Shown here: one piece after another, positions 1-6,100 of the stretch | Position numbering within the stretch: the first letter of the stretch is position 1 | Layout: the number at the start of each line of letters is the position of its first letter | Assembly: GCA_009835515.1 (NCBI GenBank) | Contig: VXXH01000213.1 | Coordinates: 1-7,022 of the forward strand | Direction: 5' to 3' | DNA from: Candidatus Poribacteria bacterium | GTDB lineage: Bacteria > Poribacteria > WGA-4E > WGA-3G | Length of the DNA: 7,022 bases | Notes under the pieces: generated by a model | What the model was told of the DNA's origin: nothing | What the model saw: only the letters and a program-made list of their open reading frames with translations | The model's database searches: none | Translations under genes and position numbers: made by a program

Positions 1-1928
1 GGGCACTCGTCGAGGATTCAGCCGGAAACCTCTATGCGGGTACCGGAAACGAAGGGAAAATCTATAAAATTAGTGCTGATGGCGACACTGCTGAACTCTA
101 TTATAATTCACCCGAAGTTACCATTTACAGCCTCGCTATCGGACCCGACGATACGCTCTACGCAGGTACAGGCCCCGACGGCTTGATTTACAAAATCACT
201 GATGCTACGACACCGCCTACAACTATTCTCAATAAAGGCGACAAATATGTATGGGCATTGCAGTTTGATGATGCTGGCAATCTTTATGCCGCAACAGGTA
301 CCGATGGAAAGATTTACAAAATTACACCAGAAGGTGAATCCAGCGTCCTATTTGATGCCGAAGAAAAAAATATTATGACCCTCCTGCTGCACGAAAATGG
401 TTCCTATGCAGGAAGCGGCGACAACGGCGTTATCTACCATATTATGGACGATGGTACCGCAAAGGTTGTATATCAAGCCAAGGAAAAAGAAGTCCGCGCC
501 CTTAAATTGGATGCTAAAGGCAATCTCTACGCTGCAGCCGTTACATCTCAGCCCGCAGAACCATCACGCGGACGACGCGGCGCAAACGGACCGCCTACAC
601 CCAGTGGACCGCCGCCACCCGGTGGTGGACCGCCCCAAGAGAATAAATCTAATATCTACAAAATTCGACCAGATGGTACTGCTATATCGATTTGGAATTC
701 GCCGGAGCCTCTTATTTTAGCAATCGTATTGGAAAGCGAATCCCAAATCCTTGTCGGAACAGGGAATGAAGGAAAAATCTACCGCGTCAATCCCATAAGT
801 GGAGATGCTGTTGAAGTCGGTAAATGTTCAGCCGACCAAGTCGTCGCTATACATCAAAAACAGGTTGAGGGAAGCACTAAAACCTTCTTGGCGACTGGCA
901 ATCCCGGTAAACTCTTTACGCTTACTACCGATCATGTTGATGAAGGAACCCTGGAGTCGAAAGTTCACGACGCAAAGAGCCTATCCCGCTGGGGGAAACT
1001 TTCCTGGGAAGGTGAGGCAGAAGAAGGCACCGCGATCGCCTTCTCAACGCGTACCGGTAATACGAAAAAGCCTGATGATACATGGAATGACTGGTCGGAA
1101 GAGCTCACCGCTGCGGAAGGTTCCCAAATTCCTAATGGAGACGCACAGTACATCCAATGGCGCGCTAAATTCTCAACCACTGACGCAGCGAAAACACCCG
1201 TCTTGAAGAAGGTTACCCTTGCTTCTGTACAGACCAATGTTGAGCCACGATTTACCGGTATTACCGTAGATGATGGCAGCGGCAGCGGCAATCAAGAAAC
1301 GCGGCGGCGTTCTTCTGGTGGGAACTTACCACCGCCAGGCGCACGCGGCGGAAGTAGTGGATCCAGTGGCGGAGACGATGCCCCCTCTAAAAAATGGAAA
1401 ATTAGTTGGAAGGTCGAGGACGCAAATGCCGATACGCTCCAGTATACACTCTACTACAAAGCCGTAACTGAAGAAAACTGGCGGCTCCTGAAAAAAGAAC
1501 TAACCAAAGCCGAATTTGAGTGGGATATCACCACCGTCGCAGATGGACGATATAAGGTGAAAGTTGTCGCTACAGACAAACTGAGCAATCCTGTCGGGTG
1601 GGCGAAATCCGCTGACAAGGTGAGTCTGCCGTTTGATGTAGACAATACCCAACCTACTGTCGGTGAAATTCAAGTTACGCCTAACGGCAATGGCACTTAC
1701 AAAATCGCTTGTGAGGTTACCGATATGGCTACGCCTATCCAGAAAGCCGTCTATAAAATTGATAGTGATGAGAACTGGAAGGCCATTTTCCCCGAGGACG
1801 GTATCTTCGATTCTAAGAGCGAGCAGCTCCTCTTAGAAACCGGCGAACTTCCCGCAGGCGGGCACGCGATTACCATTCAGGTGACCGATAGAGCACAGAA
1901 TACAGCAGTCGGTCGTGCGGGTTTCTAA
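1..1928 (+). CDS. Large beta-propeller / Ig-like multidomain protein, 5'-truncated
   Basis: The reading frame is open from base 3, so the start lies outside the window and 641 C-terminal residues are visible; the TTG at 183 is internal. Seven beta-hairpin signatures of the type LYAGTGxxGKIYKI recur about every 41 residues (visible residues 9-23, 51-65, 93-107, 134-147, a split one at 174-221, 249-262 and 294-307). This is the pattern of a WD40/NHL-like propeller. A beta-rich module follows at about 317-411 (VHDAKSLSRWGKLSW, then TWNDWSEEL and YIQWRAKF). I recall this module after propellers in Acidobacteria and Poribacteria proteins. Next come a Gly/Ser/Arg/Pro linker (423-460) and two Ig/FN3-like modules, one starting at about 464 (WKISWKVEDANADTLQYTLYYK) and one at about 551, ending in AITIQVTDRAQNTA. 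Extracellular or periplasmic location is inferred; the N-terminus that would carry a signal peptide is missing. The ligand or enzymatic role is unknown. A strong terminator follows 18 bp after the stop. Confidence 0.85.
   Translation, partial: ALVEDSAGNLYAGTGNEGKIYKISADGDTAELYYNSPEVTIYSLAIGPDDTLYAGTGPDGLIYKITDATTPPTTILNKGDKYVWALQFDDAGNLYAATGTDGKIYKITPEGESSVLFDAEEKNIMTLLLHENGSYAGSGDNGVIYHIMDDGTAKVVYQAKEKEVRALKLDAKGNLYAAAVTSQPAEPSRGRRGANGPPTPSGPPPPGGGPPQENKSNIYKIRPDGTAISIWNSPEPLILAIVLESESQILVGTGNEGKIYRVNPISGDAVEVGKCSADQVVAIHQKQVEGSTKTFLATGNPGKLFTLTTDHVDEGTLESKVHDAKSLSRWGKLSWEGEAEEGTAIAFSTRTGNTKKPDDTWNDWSEELTAAEGSQIPNGDAQYIQWRAKFSTTDAAKTPVLKKVTLASVQTNVEPRFTGITVDDGSGSGNQETRRRSSGGNLPPPGARGGSSGSSGGDDAPSKKWKISWKVEDANADTLQYTLYYKAVTEENWRLLKKELTKAEFEWDITTVADGRYKVKVVATDKLSNPVGWAKSADKVSLPFDVDNTQPTVGEIQVTPNGNGTYKIACEVTDMATPIQKAVYKIDSDENWKAIFPEDGIFDSKSEQLLLETGELPAGGHAITIQVTDRAQNTAVGRAGF
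549..638 (+). other. Pro/Gly/Arg-rich insertion inside one propeller blade
   Basis: This stretch encodes about 30 residues of low complexity (PSRGRRGANGPP, then SGPPPPGGGPP). It lies between the NLYAA strand and the NIYKI strand of the fifth visible blade. The other blades have only a tight GTGxxG turn at that point. The reading frame is intact on both sides, so it is an in-frame loop insertion, not a frameshift. Confidence 0.7.
1269..1382 (+). other. Gly/Ser-rich interdomain linker with a basic patch
   Basis: The segment encodes about 38 residues (DDGSGSGNQETRRRSSGG, then PPPGARGGSSGSSGGDD). It separates the propeller-associated beta module from the C-terminal Ig/FN3-like modules. The composition is that of a flexible linker. 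At DNA level it contains short tandem GGCAGC units at its start. Confidence 0.65.
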
Positions 1929-1946
1929 GGAAAGCCAAGTAATTGC

Positions 1947-1977
1947 AGGGCGGGTTGAACACCCGCCCTATTTTTTT
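1947..1977 (+). terminator. Intrinsic (Rho-independent) terminator of the propeller gene
   Basis: A perfect 9-bp stem, AGGGCGGGT (1947-1955) with ACCCGCCCT (1961-1969), closes a 5-nt loop TGAAC. It is followed by A and seven T residues (1971-1977). It begins 18 nt after the TAA stop. The minus-strand side lacks a U-tract, so it should act only on plus-strand transcripts. Confidence 0.93.
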
Positions 1978-1999
1978 GGGTAATTCTAATTCGCCCCAG

Positions 2000-2035
2000 G
2001 TCCGGTAGGGGCGGTTTCCTAACCGAACCGGACTT
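2000..2035. repeat. Compact copy of an AGTCCGGTAGG-type inverted repeat
   Basis: GTCCGGT (2000-2006) pairs with ACCGGAC (2027-2033), and CGGTT (2012-2016) pairs with AACCG (2021-2025) around a TCCT loop. The left arm carries unpaired extra bases (AGGGG) against one A on the right. The layout matches the second copy at 2049-2139, with an asymmetric bulge in the left arm. It lies in the non-coding gap between the terminator of the propeller gene and the 3' end of bioA, and looks like a REP/MITE-type intergenic hairpin. Genome-wide copy number cannot be judged from one window. Confidence 0.75.
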
Positions 2036-2048
2036 CCACATTTCCGCT

Positions 2049-2139
2049 AAGTCCGGTAGGTGCGGTTTTGCAGCGTACGCGAAGAAACACCCCAGCAAAA
2101 ACCCCAAATGCGATCTGCATTCCTAACCGCACCGGACTT
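2049..2139. repeat. Split copy of the same inverted repeat (REPIN-like)
   Basis: The left arm AAGTCCGGTAGGTGCGGTT (2049-2067) pairs with the right arm AACCGCACCGGACTT (2125-2139) over 15 bp. The left arm again carries four extra bases (TAGG). Where the compact copy has a TCCT loop, this one has 57 nt (2068-2124), of which the last four are TCCT. The extra segment of about 53 nt starts with TGCAG (2069-2073) and ends with CTGCA (2115-2119), a 5-bp inverted pair, and contains the palindrome GCGTACGC (2073-2080). It could be an insertion into the loop, or two single repeats in inverted orientation with a spacer. Confidence 0.7.
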
Positions 2140-2186
2140 CACCAATAAATCACCGAATTAATTTTTTAATCTTCATGAAACCGCGC

Positions 2187-3536
2187 CTATTGTTTTCTGA
2201 CCGTCTCAATTGAAGTCCAAACGATGTCCAACAGGCTGTCTAACGCTGAAATCGTGATTTGCAAGGGGGGCATCAGGACAATAGTATTCACAAGAGGGCG
2301 AAGCATCGCTCCACGTGCAAGTGCCTCTTTGCAAACCCGAATACCCATCTTCTCTTCAAACGGATAAGGCGTGTGTGTGTCCGGGTTTTTCATGAGTTCT
2401 ACACCGGCGGCGAGACCGCACACGCGGACATCACCAACATGCGGAAGCTCATAGAAATTTTGGAGCCGGTTTCTGAAATGTTCAATCGTCGGTTGAAGTT
2501 CGGATAGCAGGTTCTCACGCTCGAAAATGGCGATGTTTTCTAATGCCACAGCGCAGGCTAACGGGTTTCCAGTAAAGGTGTGACCATGGAAAAAGGTCTT
2601 AAGGTCTTTATATTCGCCGAGGAAGGTGTTGTAGATGTCATCAGTCGTTAACGTTGCCGCAAGCGGAAGGTAGCCCGCGGCGAGACCTTTTGCCGTACAT
2701 AAGATGTCGGGCGTAACGTTTTCATGTTCACATGCCCACATTTTGCCAGTACGTCCGAATCCGGTCATCACTTCATCGACAATGAGAAGCACTTGCCACC
2801 GCTTTGCCAATACCGCAAGTTCTTTCAAAAACCCTTTCGGGGCGATTAGCATACCCCCCGCACCCTGAATTAGCGGTTCCAAAATGATACCCGCAACCTG
2901 CCCCGCATTTTCGGAGAGCGCATCTTCTACCGCATTAAGCCAACGCGTTTTCGCCGCAGAGTCCGCATCGCGAGAAGCACGGTAGGTTTCAGGGGCGGAC
3001 ACACGGACACCTTTGAAAAGGAGGGGATCAAAGGTGGTATGGAAACTCTTAATGCCACCGACACTCATAGCACCTACTGTATCACCGTGGTAAGCATTAT
3101 CGAAATGGATAAACAGTTTCCGTTGCGGTTCTCCGTTATGTTGCCAGTACTGATACGCCATCTTCAAGGCGATTTCGACAGCCGTTGAACCGTTATCGGA
3201 GTAAAATACCTTGGTGAGTCCGGCGGGTGTGATTTCCACCAGTTTTTGTGCCAGTTGAATCGCAGGGATATTGCTGTACCCAAGCAGCGTCGTGTGTGCA
3301 ATTTTGTCCAGCTGCGTTTTAAGTGCCGTGTTCAATTCAGGGTGATTGTGACCGTGGACATTCGTCCACATAGAAGCCGTGCCGTCAATATACCGATTGC
3401 CAGCGATATCAATGAGATAGCAGCCCTCACCACGTTCGATGATGACGACATCCTCTGTCATCCAATCTTGCATCTGTGTGAAAGGATGCCAGAGGTAACG
3501 CTTATCCCACGCAACAAGCGTCTCTTTATCCAACAT
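2187..3536 (-). CDS. bioA: Adenosylmethionine-8-amino-7-oxononanoate aminotransferase (DAPA synthase)
   Basis: This is a full-length 449-residue class III PLP aminotransferase. It converts 7-keto-8-aminopelargonate to 7,8-diaminopelargonate in biotin synthesis, in the cytoplasm. Residues 14-23 (YLWHPFTQMQ) and 51-65 (DGTASMWTNVHGHNH) are BioA signatures at the substrate pocket. GST at 116-118 and YHGD at 149-152 bind cofactor phosphate and ring. D254 in VDEVMTGFGR contacts the pyridine nitrogen and K283 in CTAKGLAAGYLP is the Schiff-base lysine. R413 in LRPL is the expected carboxylate-binding arginine. All key residues are present and the length is normal. The ATG at 3536 starts directly before the conserved N-terminus but has only a weak ribosome site (GGGTAAG). 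It lies 55 bp downstream of the ferredoxin-fusion gene on the same strand with no terminator between, so cotranscription is likely. No other bio gene is in the window. Confidence 0.95.
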   Translation of the reverse strand: MLDKETLVAWDKRYLWHPFTQMQDWMTEDVVIIERGEGCYLIDIAGNRYIDGTASMWTNVHGHNHPELNTALKTQLDKIAHTTLLGYSNIPAIQLAQKLVEITPAGLTKVFYSDNGSTAVEIALKMAYQYWQHNGEPQRKLFIHFDNAYHGDTVGAMSVGGIKSFHTTFDPLLFKGVRVSAPETYRASRDADSAAKTRWLNAVEDALSENAGQVAGIILEPLIQGAGGMLIAPKGFLKELAVLAKRWQVLLIVDEVMTGFGRTGKMWACEHENVTPDILCTAKGLAAGYLPLAATLTTDDIYNTFLGEYKDLKTFFHGHTFTGNPLACAVALENIAIFERENLLSELQPTIEHFRNRLQNFYELPHVGDVRVCGLAAGVELMKNPDTHTPYPFEEKMGIRVCKEALARGAMLRPLVNTIVLMPPLQITISALDSLLDIVWTSIETVRKQ

Positions 3537-3591
3537 GCGGCTTACCCATCATTGTAATCTGGGACGTTAATTATGACACAACGCTTGAAAC

Positions 3592-4875
3592 TTACCCTTT
3601 GAGTTTCGCATAATGGACGGGTGGTTCCAATTCCAGTTGATCATAGGTGCCTGTTTTCGGTACGATAATTTCAAGCACCCTGTTCCGATAATCTGTATGG
3701 AAATCCTCGGGTTGCCCTTCAATAGGGAAGATACTTGTAAAACCGTTCGGGAAAGAACTTGTCCGTCCGACAACATTTTCAAACCGAGGGTCTTCCATTT
3801 GCCCGGTTTTAGGGTTCACAGGCAGACGGGTCTGAACCTGTACAGTCGTTTCGGATGCTGGCGTCGTATCTATAGGACATGGCGAACTTAGACAAACTTC
3901 ATAGTCATAGTGTGGCATTCTATCAGGGAGATCGAATGTTTGCTTCGCCGCAGAATTCGGAACCCATCGCGGGAACTCGATCTCAATGCGGTAATAATCT
4001 GCCATTTCTGAGACCTGATTGATCATGCCGTAACGACGGTACCGTTCCTTTATATCATCCGCGTAAATTACGCCGTCTACATCTACTGCACCAGGTACTG
4101 TTGTCCGTTGTGTCGGAGGGGTCGTAACCAGAGCAGAACGCGCACCGATAAGCAGCGGTGTCGCAACGAGTGACATTATCCAACCGTAGAATGCTGCACC
4201 GTAACGCGGTTGTTCCTCTGTTGAACTGAACTCGCCTTTAAACCGGTAAATACCTTCGGTAATCGCGATAACTATCCCAAGAAAGATCATCAAGTTGCCT
4301 CTACTTGAGAAAAGGTCAACCGCTTGTCCTCGGAACCCGATGAAAAAAAGGATAAGGGGATAGAGCGTTATGTTAATGAGGCTATTAATACCTGTAGATA
4401 CAGCGGCACTAAAAACACGCGGGTTTCCCGCCATCTCTTCAAGCTGCGTTTTAAACTTTGCTGAGAATGCACCGAGGATAGGTTGTCCGAGCATCGCTAA
4501 CAAATTGAACGGGGCACGGAGTCTTGTATCTGGAATCTCTGGTATCTGTACAAATTCTTCCGGAATTCCTTGTTGTTTTCCTTGTTTAGTTTTTCCTGCC
4601 TCGTCTCCGCTATCTTCAGTTTCTGGTTTAACGAAAGTCTCAAAAAATTTGCGGTTTATTTCAATATACGATGCCCACTCGGCGGGGACATCACTTTCAA
4701 TGGAGATCGCCTCGACCGGACACGCAGGTTCACACGCGGCGCAGTCAATACACACGTCTGGATCGATGTAGAGTTGTTTTTCGCCTTCGCTGGTGTGTAT
4801 GCAGTCTACAGGACAGACATCAACGCATGCGGTGTCCATTACGTCAACACACGGTTCAAAAATTACGTAAGCCAT
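3592..4875 (-). CDS. 7Fe-type ferredoxin fused to a membrane region and a novel C-terminal domain
   Basis: The protein has 427 residues. Residues 1-60 are a bacterial [3Fe-4S][4Fe-4S] ferredoxin. Cysteines at 9, 17, 21, 25, 42, 45, 48 and 52 have the 7Fe spacing; by family rule C9/C17/C52 hold the 3Fe cluster, C21/C42/C45/C48 the 4Fe cluster, and C25 is the free cysteine. AEWASYIEINRKFFE (65-79) matches the usual tail after the clusters, where stand-alone ferredoxins end. A charged linker (84-107) leads to hydrophobic segments at about 162-181, 193-210 and perhaps 228-247. A roughly 140-residue domain follows (about 285-427), starting YYRIEIEFPRWVP and ending RVLEIIVPK, with CLSSPC at 328-333. 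That last domain is beta-rich and faintly Hsp20-like; I do not recognise it firmly. The ATG at 4875 is chosen because AAGGAGG lies 6 nt upstream and the promoter -35 box covers the longer frame's ATG at 4938. Likely role: membrane-tethered electron transfer, partner unknown. Confidence 0.85.
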   Translation of the reverse strand: MAYVIFEPCVDVMDTACVDVCPVDCIHTSEGEKQLYIDPDVCIDCAACEPACPVEAISIESDVPAEWASYIEINRKFFETFVKPETEDSGDEAGKTKQGKQQGIPEEFVQIPEIPDTRLRAPFNLLAMLGQPILGAFSAKFKTQLEEMAGNPRVFSAAVSTGINSLINITLYPLILFFIGFRGQAVDLFSSRGNLMIFLGIVIAITEGIYRFKGEFSSTEEQPRYGAAFYGWIMSLVATPLLIGARSALVTTPPTQRTTVPGAVDVDGVIYADDIKERYRRYGMINQVSEMADYYRIEIEFPRWVPNSAAKQTFDLPDRMPHYDYEVCLSSPCPIDTTPASETTVQVQTRLPVNPKTGQMEDPRFENVVGRTSSFPNGFTSIFPIEGQPEDFHTDYRNRVLEIIVPKTGTYDQLELEPPVHYAKLKG

Positions 4876-4881
4876 CTTTCC

Positions 4882-4888
4882 CCTCCTT
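4882..4888 (-). promoter_or_regulatory. Strong Shine-Dalgarno of the ferredoxin-fusion gene
   Basis: On the minus strand this reads AAGGAGG, a full anti-16S match, 6 nt before the ATG at 4875-4873. No comparable site precedes the ATG at 4938, so this site decides the start. Confidence 0.9.
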
Positions 4889-4909
4889 TTTGTTGATGTT
4901 TCACTCTTA

Positions 4910-4938
4910 AGTATACCACAATTGAACGCCAATGGCAA
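4910..4938 (-). promoter_or_regulatory. Sigma70-type promoter for the ferredoxin-fusion gene (and probably bioA)
   Basis: On the minus strand, -35 TTGCCA (4938-4933) and extended -10 TGG-TATACT (4918-4910) are separated by exactly 17 bp. Each hexamer is one mismatch from consensus, and the TG of an extended -10 is present. Initiation is expected near 4903, giving a leader of about 28 nt that contains the AAGGAGG site. Confidence 0.8.
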
Positions 4939-4942
4939 GCAA
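4922..4942. promoter_or_regulatory. Possible operator dyad over the ferredoxin promoter -35 region
   Basis: The 21-bp dyad reads TTG-N3-GCC-N3-GGC-N3-CAA, with 6 of 9 positions per arm symmetric. It is centred on 4932 and overlaps the minus-strand -35 box (4933-4938) and part of the spacer. A bound dimer there would block that promoter. It is not known to match a named regulator and could be chance. Confidence 0.3.
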
Positions 4943-4961
4943 ATGTTTCTGTTTTTTCGGT

Positions 4962-4990
4962 TTGACAGATAAGTTAATCGTGCCTATAAT
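4962..4990 (+). promoter_or_regulatory. Perfect-consensus sigma70 promoter of truD
   Basis: TTGACA (4962-4967) and TATAAT (4985-4990) are separated by 17 bp, matching the housekeeping consensus at all 12 positions with optimal spacing. Transcription should begin near 4997. That places the in-frame GTG at 4994 outside the transcript and leaves a leader of about 30 nt before the ATG at 5027. Confidence 0.88.
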
Positions 4991-5013
4991 AGCGTGGAAA
5001 GCCAGATGTATAC

Positions 5014-5020
5014 GGAAGAG
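5014..5020 (+). promoter_or_regulatory. Ribosome binding site of truD
   Basis: GGAAGAG lies 6 nt before the ATG at 5027. The alternative ATG at 5006 would have to use GGAAAG (4996-5001), which sits at the very 5' end of the predicted transcript. This favours 5027, though 5006 is not excluded. Confidence 0.55.
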
Positions 5021-5026
5021 AATCAG

Positions 5027-6100
5027 ATGTTTAAGGAACCCGAAGATTTTATTGTTGAAGAACTACCGCTTTATGAACCCTCCGGAGCAGGGACACATAC
5101 CTATTTCGCGATTCGGAAACGGAATCTTAGCACGTTGGAGGCTATTAACCGAATCGCGCGAGAACTACAGGTGCATACCCGAGATTTCGGGTATGCTGGA
5201 TTAAAGGATAAGAACGCAGTCACAACGCAGGTATTGTCTGTCGAAGGTGTAGCACCGGAACGGATTTTGAGGATTGAACAGCCGGATATTCAGGTCTTAT
5301 GGGCAGAAAGACACACGCATAAATTGCGGATCGGACACCTTCGCGGCAATTGCTTTGAACTAACGCTACGCGATATGCCTCACGATACACTGCCGTCGAT
5401 CAAAGCATCAATGGAGCGATTAGGAACTGAAGGTGTACCGAATCGATTTGGTCCGCAGCGATTTGGCAATAAAAACGATTCACATCTGATCGGCAAAGCA
5501 CTGGTGAAGGCAGAGTGGGAGACGGTCCTGCATTATATGCTCACAGAGGATGCACTGCAAATGGACAACGTAGCGCGCCGGATGCAACAGGAATTAGCAC
5601 GGAAACCTATCGAAAAAGTGATAACTTCTATTCCACATCGGTTGCGTAAGTTATACCTGTCGGCGTATCAAGCACACCTCTTTAACAGCATTTTAGAAAA
5701 ACGGATGCCGCATTTAGGCAAGCTCCGGGCGGGCGACATTGCCGTAAAACATAGCAACGGCGCACCTTTTCTCGTTGGAGATCCGATGGCGGAACAACCG
5801 CGGGCGGATGCGTTTGAGATTAGTCCTTCAGGACCGATCTTCGGATACAAAATGCGGATGCCGACTGGCGATGTACTCGATATGGAGATAGCGAGCCTTG
5901 CAGATGAAGGTGTTCGCCTCGAAAAGTTTCGTAAGGTCGTAGGGATTCGGGTACCGGGGACGCGTAGACCTTTACGGATGCCGATACAACTGCATGAGGT
6001 GTCCGCTGTTGATGGCGGTGTCGGTATACGTCTCCATTTCACGCTCCCCGCGGGTGGGTATGCGACGGTGGTGGTGGAAGAACTCTTGGCAAGTATATAG
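5027..6100 (+). CDS. truD: tRNA pseudouridine(13) synthase TruD
   Basis: TruD isomerises uridine 13 to pseudouridine in tRNA-Glu, in the cytoplasm. Counting from the ATG at 5027 the protein has 357 residues, near the 349 of E. coli TruD. The family signatures occur in order: KEPEDFIVEE (3-12), the catalytic motif FGYAGLKDKNAV (54-65) with nucleophile D61 (the counterpart of E. coli Asp80), LRIGHLRGNCFEL (100-112), GVPNRFGPQRFG (126-137), and the C-terminal FTLPAGGYATVVVEELL (338-354). The TRUD insertion domain lies between about 140 and 310. All catalytic elements are intact. In-frame starts at 5006 (ATG, 7 residues longer) and 4994 (GTG) exist; the consensus promoter at 4962-4990 rules out 4994. 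The gene is transcribed divergently from the ferredoxin fusion and ends 28 bp before the 3' end of a convergent gene, so it is probably monocistronic. Confidence 0.95.
   Translation: MFKEPEDFIVEELPLYEPSGAGTHTYFAIRKRNLSTLEAINRIARELQVHTRDFGYAGLKDKNAVTTQVLSVEGVAPERILRIEQPDIQVLWAERHTHKLRIGHLRGNCFELTLRDMPHDTLPSIKASMERLGTEGVPNRFGPQRFGNKNDSHLIGKALVKAEWETVLHYMLTEDALQMDNVARRMQQELARKPIEKVITSIPHRLRKLYLSAYQAHLFNSILEKRMPHLGKLRAGDIAVKHSNGAPFLVGDPMAEQPRADAFEISPSGPIFGYKMRMPTGDVLDMEIASLADEGVRLEKFRKVVGIRVPGTRRPLRMPIQLHEVSAVDGGVGIRLHFTLPAGGYATVVVEELLASI

Noticed and set aside
1925..2107. A 60-codon open frame on the minus strand between the propeller gene and bioA.
   Set aside because: It is built from the terminator stem and the hairpin repeats and has no ribosome site or recognisable sequence.
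2154..2172. AT-rich ATTAA...TTAAT symmetry just after bioA, considered as a terminator.
   Set aside because: The stem is only A/T pairs of about five bases and would not be stable enough for intrinsic termination.
2366..2381. GTGTGTGTGT tract within bioA, considered as a phase-variable microsatellite.
   Set aside because: It is short, encodes a normal Asp-Thr-His-Thr-Pro segment, and the bioA frame is intact.
3552..3581. TTGT...ACAA symmetry upstream of bioA, considered as a BirA operator.
   Set aside because: Only four bases per arm are symmetric, the arm spacing does not fit the known operator, and the TTTACC-like inner parts are missing.
4370..4910. Several Cys/Arg-rich plus-strand frames opposite the ferredoxin fusion.
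   Set aside because: They are antisense shadows of the ferredoxin coding sequence; their composition follows from the cysteine and acidic codons on the true strand.
4876..4938. N-terminal extension of the ferredoxin fusion from an ATG at 4938.
   Set aside because: It would place the start inside the -35 box, has no Shine-Dalgarno, and adds 21 residues before the conserved ferredoxin N-terminus.
4932..5204. A 90-codon plus-strand frame across the divergent promoter region.
   Set aside because: It overlaps both promoters and the start of truD in another frame and encodes no recognisable protein.
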